From assembly GCF_004328075.1 (NCBI RefSeq), contig NZ_SJFN01000045.1:1-35212 (forward strand): DNA of 35,212 nucleotides, given 5' to 3'. This DNA is from Siculibacillus lacustris (GTDB taxonomy: Bacteria > Pseudomonadota > Alphaproteobacteria > Rhizobiales > Ancalomicrobiaceae). The translations under genes and the position numbers were made by a program. Below the pieces are notes generated by a model. It was not told the origin of the DNA. It searched no databases and saw nothing but the letters and a program-made list of their open reading frames with translations. Below are positions 28,934 through 34,966 of the stretch, one piece after another (within the stretch, counting starts at the first letter, position 1; each line of letters opens with the position of its first letter).

Positions 28934-29186
28934 GTCGGTAGTTAAAATCCAACTACCGCCAACATTTTTTCTTTTATATTCAACCAGATAGAGAGAAATG
29001 GCGGTAGTTGGCGGTAGTTCTATAGAGAACCATGAAGATCTTTAGACCAAACGATGCTTCACAGTTCATAGGATAGGAAACCCCCGCCAACTACCGCCGA
29101 ACCATCTCATGTTCTTGATCCGTCGAGGCTTTTCCCCTCCCCCGAACCCCCGCCAAACCCCCGCCGAACCTCCGCCGACTACCGCC
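28934..29186. other. Putative phage replication origin: GGCGGTAGTT iterons beside AT-rich DNA
   Basis: The 355-bp stretch 28865-29219 has no supportable gene. It holds four exact copies of GGCGGTAGTT in either orientation (28951-28960, 29000-29009, 29010-29019, 29089-29098) and two with one mismatch (28934-28943, 29177-29186). The first two form an inverted pair (CGGTAGTT / AACTACCG, 7-nt loop). An AT-rich tract follows (28964-28982). From 29150 a CCGCC core recurs at 29150, 29161, 29172 and 29182, about one helical turn apart. The site lies immediately after the D5/P4-alpha-type helicase, whose relatives bind iterons. Origin function is inferred. Confidence 0.65.
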
Positions 29187-29219
29187 GCCGCAGCGGCAGT
29201 TCGAGTCTTTGAGCCGAGG

Positions 29220-31007
29220 TCAATCCGACGGGTTGCGGGTGTTCGTGGACGCCTCGGGCACGTCGTGGAGCACACAGTCCATGTAGAAGTTGCGGCCCGA
29301 CACCTCAGTTCGTTGGAGCTTCTGGCCCGCAACGCGACCGAACTTGGTCACCGATCGAGGTCGCTTGGAGTTGGCGAAAGACCACGCGACATAGGCGTCG
29401 TACATCACGGTCGCCTGGATCTTGGTGTCGATCTGGGTTCGCACACAGGTCCTCAGGAACTCGCCCACGGGGTCCATGATGGCCCCATAGTCTGCGGTCG
29501 CCTTGCGCACCGATGGCGCCACGAACAGCCCATGCGCGAGGAAGTCGACCGCCCCTTCCGCGAGCCACGCCAGGATCCCAGGGCCCTCATCGGCGACAAA
29601 TCCGGCGACCATCTCTTCCATGTCGCGGCGATTGTCTTCCGGCACCGTCTGGTCCCAGTGGACGACCAGGATGCGCCGCATGGTGCCGTAGTCCGACCCG
29701 TCGAGCGTCGGAAACCCATTGCCGCTCATGTGCGGTGCGGCCACCGACTTGAACTCGAAATAGCCCTTGAACAGCGAGCGCACCGGGAACTTCTCGCCGC
29801 CGGTCAGTTTCTTGATCAGATCCTCCTGGAGCGGCACGTCGCCCTTCACCTCGAGGATGCGGACCATCCGCCGCCCATAGAGCCGGACGAGGTCGGGCGA
29901 GGCGGCGCCGACCCCGCGGTCGCCGGTACCGACGATCGATTCGCGCGGCAGGCCGACGGCGAGCGAACCGAGCACCCGGGTCAGCGTCTCGAGGAAGACG
30001 CTCTTACCGTTGGCGCCGGTGCCGTAGTGGAACATGATGTTCTGGGCGATGACCCCGAGCAGCGACGTGCCGGAGAACGCCTGGACGGTTCGCCGCTTGT
30101 CCTCGTCCGGCAGCATCTCGGCGAGAAAGGCCCGCCATTTCGGTGCCGGTGCGTCGAGGCCGGCCCAGGCAACCGGCATCACCGAGGTGATGAGATCGCC
30201 GCGCTCGTGGCCCTCGATCGCCTCGACCGAAGCTACCCACCTGACGACGTCCGGGTCGGGGCATTCCTCGTCGAGCGCGCGGCCGAAACGCAACGTGTGG
30301 GTTGCGCAGGCGACCTTGTAGGGGTCGGCGTTGAAGGCCTCGGGATCGCGGCGCAGCCGTGGCCCGGCCATGTCGAGCATGTTGTTGACCCGGCCCTTGT
30401 TCTTCGAGGTGACGCCGAAGGCTTTCCGCGCCCGCTGGCGGCCGGCGAGTTTGAGGCGAGCGGCATCGGCGGCCTTGAGCTTCGCCTGAAGCTTCTTCGG
30501 CGCGTCGTCGATGTCGTCGTAGTCGTCGAGGCCCTTGGCGGCGGCGATCGCCCGCTCCTCGTCGGGCGTGTGGCGCAGGAAGTCCGCTTCCAGGCCTATC
30601 CGGTCGCCGAGCCCTTGCGCGATGCGCTCGACCCGGGCCCGGCCGCCGGCATAGTCCCAGTGCGTGCCGGCCCAGCCGAGGAACACACCGGTCGCGACCT
30701 CCTCCTGCGCCAACACCAGGATGTCGCGCCCGAAATGCCGGATCAGCCGCTCACCGTTGTCGGTGTCGGAATGGTCGAGCTTGGCGCAGCCCTCGACGAC
30801 CGCCATGTCGAGCGGCAGCGCCGCCCATTCGAGCGTCGCCCCGGACGACCCCGGCTCGCCTTCGTCGTCGCCGGCGTCGGTCGATGCGGGCGGAGAAGCC
30901 GACGGGGTTGCGGGTGGAGCCGAGCGCCCGGAGACGGCGCTCCGATCCTCCTCGGCGATCCCGATTTCCTCGGCCGCGTCGAGCGCCAGCAAGATGGAAT
31001 CGGTCAT
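29220..31007 (-). CDS. D5/P4-alpha-type SF3 replicative helicase (595 aa)
   Basis: This unwinds phage DNA at the origin. Start ATG 31007 overlaps the primase stop (ATGA) and is chosen over the longer frame to 31226, which lies in the primase gene. The D5_N-like region covers about 200-320 (QAFSGTSLLGVIAQNIMFHY near 309-328). The SF3 core has Walker A GTGANGKS (329-336), Walker B region RMVRILEVKGD (380-390), and the sensor-like PHMSGNGFPTLDGSD (425-439) followed by arginines RRILVVHWD. The C-terminal domain includes VGEFLRTCVRTQ. The N-terminal 60 residues are low-complexity. It is co-transcribed with the Toprim primase, and its 3' end borders the iteron region. Confidence 0.92.
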   Translation of the reverse strand: MTDSILLALDAAEEIGIAEEDRSAVSGRSAPPATPSASPPASTDAGDDEGEPGSSGATLEWAALPLDMAVVEGCAKLDHSDTDNGERLIRHFGRDILVLAQEEVATGVFLGWAGTHWDYAGGRARVERIAQGLGDRIGLEADFLRHTPDEERAIAAAKGLDDYDDIDDAPKKLQAKLKAADAARLKLAGRQRARKAFGVTSKNKGRVNNMLDMAGPRLRRDPEAFNADPYKVACATHTLRFGRALDEECPDPDVVRWVASVEAIEGHERGDLITSVMPVAWAGLDAPAPKWRAFLAEMLPDEDKRRTVQAFSGTSLLGVIAQNIMFHYGTGANGKSVFLETLTRVLGSLAVGLPRESIVGTGDRGVGAASPDLVRLYGRRMVRILEVKGDVPLQEDLIKKLTGGEKFPVRSLFKGYFEFKSVAAPHMSGNGFPTLDGSDYGTMRRILVVHWDQTVPEDNRRDMEEMVAGFVADEGPGILAWLAEGAVDFLAHGLFVAPSVRKATADYGAIMDPVGEFLRTCVRTQIDTKIQATVMYDAYVAWSFANSKRPRSVTKFGRVAGQKLQRTEVSGRNFYMDCVLHDVPEASTNTRNPSD

Positions 31008-32263
31008 GTGCGGTCTCCTGGGCGCGCGAGCATTTCCGCTTGCCGCATGTCGTTGAAATCGAGGCCGTCGGTCGGCCAAGCGCGCCGGGTTGAAACTCCG
31101 GCGCGCGCCCACCGCCTCGCGGCGCGGCGGGTGGCGTAGTCGACGGTGGCGCGGTCGCTGTCGCCGTCGCAGAGCAGCAGCGCGCGCCGCACCGACGGCG
31201 GCAGCACGATCCCCGGCTTCGTCCAATCGGGCTCCGGGCCCGGGATCCGCACCAAGCGGAGCCGGCCGCGGGCATCGGGCTTCTTCAGCCCGTCGGGATG
31301 CCGAACGGCTTCCGCCGCTGCACCGCCGAGGTTGCCGAGCGACACCCCGACGATCCAGGCGATCTCGTCGACCCTGCGGCCGGCGTCGATCGCGCTGTCG
31401 CGCACCGAGGCCGTAGTCTCGATCCCCTCCCCGACCGTCACCTCGATCGGCGCCGGCGGCTTGGTCAGGTGGATGATCCCGGTGCCCCGCGGACCCCGCA
31501 CCTTCTTCGGCGGATAGAGCGGGCGGCCGGCGGTGTCACGGGTCTCCCCGGTCGTCGGATCGGCGATCAGCGCCTTGCGCGGCGCGACGGGATCGAGGAA
31601 CGTCTGGTGGACGGCCAGAAACCGCCCGTCGGCGCCGACGATCGCCGCCAACATCACCGGGTAGTCACCGGCCGAGACGAAGCATTTTTGCGCCTTCGAC
31701 CACACCCAATAGGTCATCGAGGCCGCGAATCGCAGTCGCAGGCCGGATTGGTGCAGGATGCCACGCGCCGCGAGATAGGCCGCGGCATGCGACCCCGCGA
31801 GCGGCACGCCGGCGTTCCAGATCGCATAGGCGCGCTCGCGTTCCTTTTCGCGGAAGCGCCGCACCGCGTCGTCGTCGCGTTCGGCCTTCCGCTCGGCATC
31901 CCGGCGGCGCTCTTCCGCCCGCTGCTCGCGCTCTTGCCGCGCCGCCGGGGTCTCGGTCACCTCACCGTCGGGCGGCGGCGTGCCGTTGATCCATTCACAG
32001 GCAGCGAGAAACCCGAGCTTCGGGTCGTAGTCGCGGACGTGACAGACCAGCGCCACGACGTCGCCACCCGCCCCACCATCGTGGCCGCAGTTGAAGATCC
32101 GTTTCGCCGGGTTGATCTGGAGCTTGTCGCCTCGCCCCCCACACAGCGGGCAGGGCCCGACCAGTTCCCGCCCCGCCTGCCGAAGCTTCGCCCCGAGCCG
32201 GCCCGCCACCTCGACGATGTCTGCCAACCGGGCATCTTCGACCCATTCCGCCCGCGTGGTCAT
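31004..32263 (-). CDS. CHC2 zinc-finger / Toprim primase (419 aa)
   Basis: This makes RNA primers for phage DNA replication. The N-terminal CHC2-type finger is visible as CPLCGGRGDKLQI (38-50) and IFNCGHDGG (56-64), giving Cys38, Cys41, Cys59 and His61. A charged coiled coil follows (EREQRAEERRRDAERKAE, about 109-126). The Toprim domain has VTVGEGIETT (the acidic Glu motif) and ALLLCDGDSDRATVDYA (the DxD motif). Start ATG 32263 is chosen with GGGG 8 nt upstream; a GTG at 32272 is an alternative. The gene is transcribed away from hicA across a short region with two palindromic operators, and its stop overlaps the helicase start. Confidence 0.9.
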   Translation of the reverse strand: MTTRAEWVEDARLADIVEVAGRLGAKLRQAGRELVGPCPLCGGRGDKLQINPAKRIFNCGHDGGAGGDVVALVCHVRDYDPKLGFLAACEWINGTPPPDGEVTETPAARQEREQRAEERRRDAERKAERDDDAVRRFREKERERAYAIWNAGVPLAGSHAAAYLAARGILHQSGLRLRFAASMTYWVWSKAQKCFVSAGDYPVMLAAIVGADGRFLAVHQTFLDPVAPRKALIADPTTGETRDTAGRPLYPPKKVRGPRGTGIIHLTKPPAPIEVTVGEGIETTASVRDSAIDAGRRVDEIAWIVGVSLGNLGGAAAEAVRHPDGLKKPDARGRLRLVRIPGPEPDWTKPGIVLPPSVRRALLLCDGDSDRATVDYATRRAARRWARAGVSTRRAWPTDGLDFNDMRQAEMLARPGDRT

Positions 32264-32280
32264 GCCGGCCACCCCGAAGT

Positions 32281-32296
32281 TGTGTAGCCATACACA
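32281..32296. promoter_or_regulatory. Operator copy 1 (TGTGTAGCCATACACA) at the primase promoter
   Basis: TGTGTA and TACACA arms flank GCCA, giving a 16-bp palindrome 18 bp before the primase start. It is the same length and has the same arms as copy 2 at 32326-32341, with starts 45 bp apart. The two lie symmetrically about the shared TTGACAA core, so copy 1 should cover the -10 region of a minus-strand promoter. HicB is the likely binder; this is inferred from the context of autoregulated toxin-antitoxin operons. Confidence 0.65.
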
Positions 32297-32305
32297 CCGC
32301 GAGGA

Positions 32306-32335
32306 TTGACAAAACCTCTTAATCTTGTGTATCTA
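32306..32335 (+). promoter_or_regulatory. Promoter of hicAB, with a divergent -35 for the primase
   Basis: A perfect -35 TTGACA lies at 32306-32311 and TATCTA (32330-32335) follows after 18 nt. The reverse complement of the same core reads TTGTCA (32312-32307), so it could be the -35 of a minus-strand primase promoter. The -10 for that promoter is not clear, and operator copy 1 lies where it would fall. Two promoters therefore seem to be packed back to back. Confidence 0.6.
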
Positions 32336-32341
32336 TACACA
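32326..32341. promoter_or_regulatory. Operator copy 2 (TGTGTATCTATACACA) over the hicAB -10
   Basis: This is a perfect palindrome with 7-bp arms TGTGTAT / ATACACA and a CT centre. It contains the -10 element of the hicAB promoter and ends 21 bp before the hicA start, so a bound repressor would block the promoter directly. It is the better-conserved of the two sites and probably the high-affinity one. Confidence 0.7.
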
Positions 32342-32362
32342 CGATTGAAGGACACCCGCCCG

Positions 32363-32572
32363 ATGAATCCGAAGCGCCTCACGATGACCCCGAAGGACGT
32401 CAAGAAGCGCCTCGAGGCCGAGGGTTGGTTCGTCGCCCGCACCGGCCCGGGCGACCATGTCCAGATGAAGCACCCGGAGAAGACTGGCCGGGTGACGATC
32501 GACATGGGGGTCCGCGAGATCCCGATCGGCACGCTGCGCTCGGTGTTCCGGCAGGCCGGATGGAATTGGTGA
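32363..32572 (+). CDS. hicA: HicA-family mRNA interferase toxin (69 aa)
   Basis: HicA is a small dsRBD-like ribonuclease that cleaves mRNA. The start is ATG 32363 with AAGGA 10 nt upstream; the upstream frame to 32306 covers the promoter and is rejected. PKDVKKRLEAEGWFVARTG (residues 9-27) is the usual N-terminal helix, and the active-site region is GDHVQMKHPEKTGRVTI (29-45), with His31 taking the place of the catalytic His of the G-S-H motif. EIPIGTLRSVFRQAGW is the conserved C-terminal helix. HicB follows 14 bp downstream. Unusually for this phage it is on the plus strand. Confidence 0.9.
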   Translation: MNPKRLTMTPKDVKKRLEAEGWFVARTGPGDHVQMKHPEKTGRVTIDMGVREIPIGTLRSVFRQAGWNW

Positions 32573-32586
32573 GAGGAGAGCCCGAC

Positions 32587-32985
32587 ATGGCCCAGGCCTA
32601 TGCATTGATCCACGAGGCGGACGGAGCCTTCGGCATCTCGTTCCCGGACTTCCCCGGCTGCGTCGCCGGCGGCGACAGCGTCGAAGACGTGTTGATCCGC
32701 GGCCGCGCCACGCTCGCCTTCCATGTCGCCGGCATGGTCGAGGACGGCGCCCCGATGCCGCTCTTGCGCAGCCACGCCGGGCTGCGGGCCGATCCCGACT
32801 TCGTCGCCGACGCGGAAGGCGCCACTCTGGTGCTGATCCCCGTCGACCTTCCGACACGTGCCGTGCGGGTCAACGTCTCGATCGACGAGACCCTGCTCGA
32901 TCAGATCGACCGCGCCGCCCAGGCACGCGGCGAGACCCGCTCGGGCTTCCTCGCGGCAGCGGCTCGGGCGCGCGTGGCGGGCTGA
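32587..32985 (+). CDS. hicB: HicB-family antitoxin with C-terminal DNA-binding domain (132 aa)
   Basis: HicB neutralises HicA and usually represses its own operon. Start ATG 32587 follows GAGAGGAGAG by 6 nt. The N-terminal partial RNase-H-fold domain has YALIHEADGAFGISFPDFPG (5-24) followed by CVAGGDSVEDV, a signature of the family. The C-terminus VRVNVSIDETLLDQIDRAAQ (92-111), then ARGETRSGFLAAAARA, is a ribbon-helix-helix domain. RHH dimers bind palindromes, and two suitable ones lie just upstream of hicA and of the primase. That HicB may repress phage replication is inferred. Confidence 0.9.
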   Translation: MAQAYALIHEADGAFGISFPDFPGCVAGGDSVEDVLIRGRATLAFHVAGMVEDGAPMPLLRSHAGLRADPDFVADAEGATLVLIPVDLPTRAVRVNVSIDETLLDQIDRAAQARGETRSGFLAAAARARVAG

Positions 32986-33023
32986 CGGCCCCGATCGAAC
33001 AGCATCGGCGACGAACCCGTGCT

Positions 33024-33626
33024 TCATGCCACCGCCCCGAACTTGCCGACCTCGTTTCCGAACACGTCCCAGCCGGGGCGTTCGGTGCGGCCGAACATCT
33101 CGAGCTTCGGCAGATCACCGACGAGACGATCGATCAGGTGGGGGATGACGTCGGGCTTGCGCGAGTGCTCGCGCGGCACCGCGAAGACGGTCTGGCCGAC
33201 ACCCTTGTCGATGCGGTCGTAACCCTTCCCGCGGGTAGCCAGCCATACCTGCTCGGTGCCGGCCCGCGTGTGGTAACCGAGTCCCTTTCGGCAATCAGCC
33301 TCGTCCCAGAAAAGGCGCCCCTGACCGTGCGGCCCGGACGTCTTGACCCAGACGAACGCGACCGTCTTGAATTCAAACCCCCACGCCTCGATCAACCGCA
33401 GCGCTTCCGGCAGCATCGGCTGGTAGACCCACAAGAACAGCGCCGCGTCGTTCGCCGCGATGTCGCCGACCGGCAGCGCCATGATCTCGTCGAGTGGCAT
33501 CGTGGGATAGTGCTGCTCCGGAGCCCGGTCCTGACCGGCCTCACCCCAGGTCCGGAAGGACCACGGTGGGTCGGCATAGATCACGCGGTAGACCCGGTCG
33601 ATCGAGGCGAGGTCGGGACGGATCAT
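33024..33626 (-). CDS. MT-A70-family adenine-specific DNA methyltransferase (200 aa)
   Basis: This transfers a methyl group to adenine N6. VIYADPPWSFRTWGE (about residues 16-30) holds the catalytic DPPW motif. HYPTMPLDEIMALPV (40-54) and DAALFLWVYQPMLPEALRLI are typical, as are FKTVAFVWVKTS and GLGYHTRAGTEQVWLATRGK. The C-terminus HSRKPDVIPHLIDRLVGDLP, then KLEMFGRTERPGWDVFGNE, is nearly invariant in the family. Start ATG 33626 is chosen with GGAGGG 4 nt upstream and an overlap with the 50-aa ORF stop. It probably protects phage DNA from host restriction or modifies regulation. Convergent with hicB across 38 bp. Confidence 0.9.
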   Translation of the reverse strand: MIRPDLASIDRVYRVIYADPPWSFRTWGEAGQDRAPEQHYPTMPLDEIMALPVGDIAANDAALFLWVYQPMLPEALRLIEAWGFEFKTVAFVWVKTSGPHGQGRLFWDEADCRKGLGYHTRAGTEQVWLATRGKGYDRIDKGVGQTVFAVPREHSRKPDVIPHLIDRLVGDLPKLEMFGRTERPGWDVFGNEVGKFGAVA

Positions 33627-33775
33627 CCCACCCTCCCCGCGGCTGCCATCGCTGCGCGCTCGGCGGCGGACCAGAGGTTCGCGACGCGGCGTCGCCGCGT
33701 CGTCCGCACCACCCGCCACACCGCGACCCGGCGGGCGCGAATCGTCATCCATCGGTCGAAGACGAGGCGGCGCAT
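33623..33775 (-). CDS. Small arginine-rich protein of unknown function (50 aa)
   Basis: Start ATG 33775 lies 3 bp after the stop of the 222-aa gene and the stop overlaps the MT-A70 start (GGATGATC). It encodes MRRLVFDRWMTIRARRVAVW and RVVRTTRRRRVANLWSAAER with about 14 Arg, ending AAAGRVG. The tight spacing at both ends supports expression. The charge suggests nucleic-acid binding, but no family is recognised. Confidence 0.5.
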   Translation of the reverse strand: MRRLVFDRWMTIRARRVAVWRVVRTTRRRRVANLWSAAERAAMAAAGRVG

Positions 33776-33778
33776 CCC

Positions 33779-34447
33779 TCACGCCCCCTTGCCGATGAGC
33801 GTGTCGAATGCCTTGACGCGCGCCGCGAAGATGCCCTCGACCGCCACGAGATCACGCTCTGCCGCCTGGAGGGCGCTCGACGCCGCCGCGACCCGCTGCG
33901 CTGCCTTCTGCAGCGCGTCGAGGTCGCCGGCGAGGGCGGCACGGAAACTGGTCATCGCCGCCGGCGGGACATCCTCGGCGATCGCGAAGAAGTTTGCCTC
34001 GCGAAACGCCTTGACGAAGGCGACCGACATCGCCGCGGCCGTCGCGACCTTCTCGTCCGACCAGCCGGGCAGATATCGCTTCTCCTTGACGTCGAGGTTG
34101 GCGAACAGCGCGTCGTAGACGACCTTGCGGCCGAGGATCGCGTCTTCCGACAAGGCCTTCGGCGCAGCCGGCTTGTCCTTCACAACCACCATGGGAAACT
34201 CCTTTCGCGCCGGCGTTTCGCGCTCGACGCACTTCGGGCAACGATCGTCGCGGTCGCGCGAGCCGACCCGCCATCCGGCAGCCCGGAAGCGTTGTGCGGC
34301 CATCGCCGGGGGCAGGTTCCTGAGGGCGGTCGAATTGACCACCTGATCACGCTCGCGACATCGACCGCAGACGATCTCCGCCCCCGATTGGGAGGGCCCG
34401 AAATCGGCGCGGCGGACGGGTACGACGCGGAAGCTTCGGTCGGTCAT
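33779..34447 (-). CDS. Zinc-ribbon / helical phage protein (222 aa), possibly two products
   Basis: Start ATG 34447 overlaps the stop of the 41-aa ORF. The N-terminal part has two Cys pairs, IVCGRCRERDQVV and RCPKCVERET, a likely zinc ribbon, with LPPAMAAQRFRAAGWRVG between them. From residue 86 (MVVVKDKPAAPKALSEDAIL) the sequence becomes a helical domain rich in Ala and charged residues (AEDVPPAAMTSFRAALAGDL, DALQKAAQRVA). A perfect AAAGGAG (34205-34199) lies 6 nt before in-frame ATG 34192, so a 137-aa shorter form may be made as well. No enzyme motif is seen. Position in the early cluster suggests a regulatory or host-takeover role. Confidence 0.65.
   Translation of the reverse strand: MTDRSFRVVPVRRADFGPSQSGAEIVCGRCRERDQVVNSTALRNLPPAMAAQRFRAAGWRVGSRDRDDRCPKCVERETPARKEFPMVVVKDKPAAPKALSEDAILGRKVVYDALFANLDVKEKRYLPGWSDEKVATAAAMSVAFVKAFREANFFAIAEDVPPAAMTSFRAALAGDLDALQKAAQRVAAASSALQAAERDLVAVEGIFAARVKAFDTLIGKGA
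34199..34205 (-). promoter_or_regulatory. Strong internal ribosome binding site (AAAGGAG)
   Basis: On the minus strand AAAGGAG is spaced 6 nt (TTTCCC) from an in-frame ATG at 34192 inside the 222-aa gene. It is one of the best Shine-Dalgarno matches in the window and lies exactly at the boundary between the zinc-ribbon part and the helical part. Confidence 0.7.
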
Positions 34448-34569
34448 GCCCGGGCCTCCAACGCATCGGCGATATCGACGAGGTGCGTGCCGGCGAAGGC
34501 GGAACAACGCGCCAACCCGCGCAACAGGTGGGCGACGGTGAGGAGAGCGGCCGTGCGCCAACTGGTCAT
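34444..34569 (-). CDS. Small protein of unknown function (41 aa)
   Basis: ATG 34569 overlaps the stop of the upstream HTH gene (ATGA) and its own stop overlaps the next start, so the frame sits in a chain of coupled genes. AGAGG lies 7 nt upstream. The product MTSWRTAALLTVAHLLRGLA ends SAFAGTHLVDIADALEARA and is an amphipathic helix-like peptide. No family is recognised. Confidence 0.5.
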   Translation of the reverse strand: MTSWRTAALLTVAHLLRGLARCSAFAGTHLVDIADALEARA

Positions 34570-34966
34570 GAGCGCACCTCTGCGAGATGCCGATCGAGAC
34601 GCCGCTGCAGGGCGTCGATCTGGGCCCGCGTCCGTTCCGCGTCGGCGGCACTGGCGGCGCGCGAGATCCAGGCAGGCGGCCCGTCCATGATCGCCGCCAG
34701 AAACTCGGGGCCGTAGACCCGGATCAGGGCGAGACAGGCGACGAAGGACGGGCGCGACGATCCCGACAGCCACTTGCGGGCCGTCGAAGCGGCGATGCCG
34801 GTCTCGGCCTCGATCGCCTCGGCAGGCTTGATCGGGTGGCGGCTCGTCAGGAAGGCGATGACGCGGTCGGCGCAATCGTCACTGATGCCGAACTTTCCGT
34901 CGATCCGAGAGGCCGCGGGCGAATTCCGTCCAGACTTTCCCGAGCCGCACTCCGAGGATGGGATGC
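34566..34966 (-). pseudogene. HTH (XRE-like) DNA-binding protein, start removed by an IS256-family element
   Basis: The frame reads ADRVIAFLTSRHPIKPAEAI, then ETGIAASTARKWLSGSSRPS, FVACLALIRVYGPEFLAAIM and DGPPAWISRAASAADAERTR, ending in a short coiled coil LQRRLDRHLAEVRS. GIAASTARKWLSG is the recognition-helix region of a helix-turn-helix. Small proteins of this pattern are frequent early genes in alphaproteobacterial phages and are regulatory candidates. Upstream, the frame enters IS sequence with no ATG, GTG or TTG, so the N-terminus is lost or an IS-provided start would be needed. The stop overlaps the 41-aa ORF start. Confidence 0.7.

Noticed and set aside
28936-28980. Plus-strand terminator (CGGTAGTT / AACTACCG hairpin followed soon by a T-run)
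   Set aside because: It would fit an intrinsic terminator in form, but no plus-strand transcript is expected to arrive there and the arms are copies of the iteron found singly elsewhere, so the origin reading is preferred.
29021-29100. Short plus-strand frame starting MKIFRPND near the iterons
   Set aside because: Only 14 codons, no ribosome site, and it lies inside the repeat region.
29109-31139. Very long plus-strand open frame (676 codons) opposite the helicase
   Set aside because: It is the antisense shadow of a clear SF3 helicase in GC-rich DNA. Its translation is low-complexity Arg/Asp/Gly/His with no recognisable domain, and the minus-strand frame has Walker motifs.
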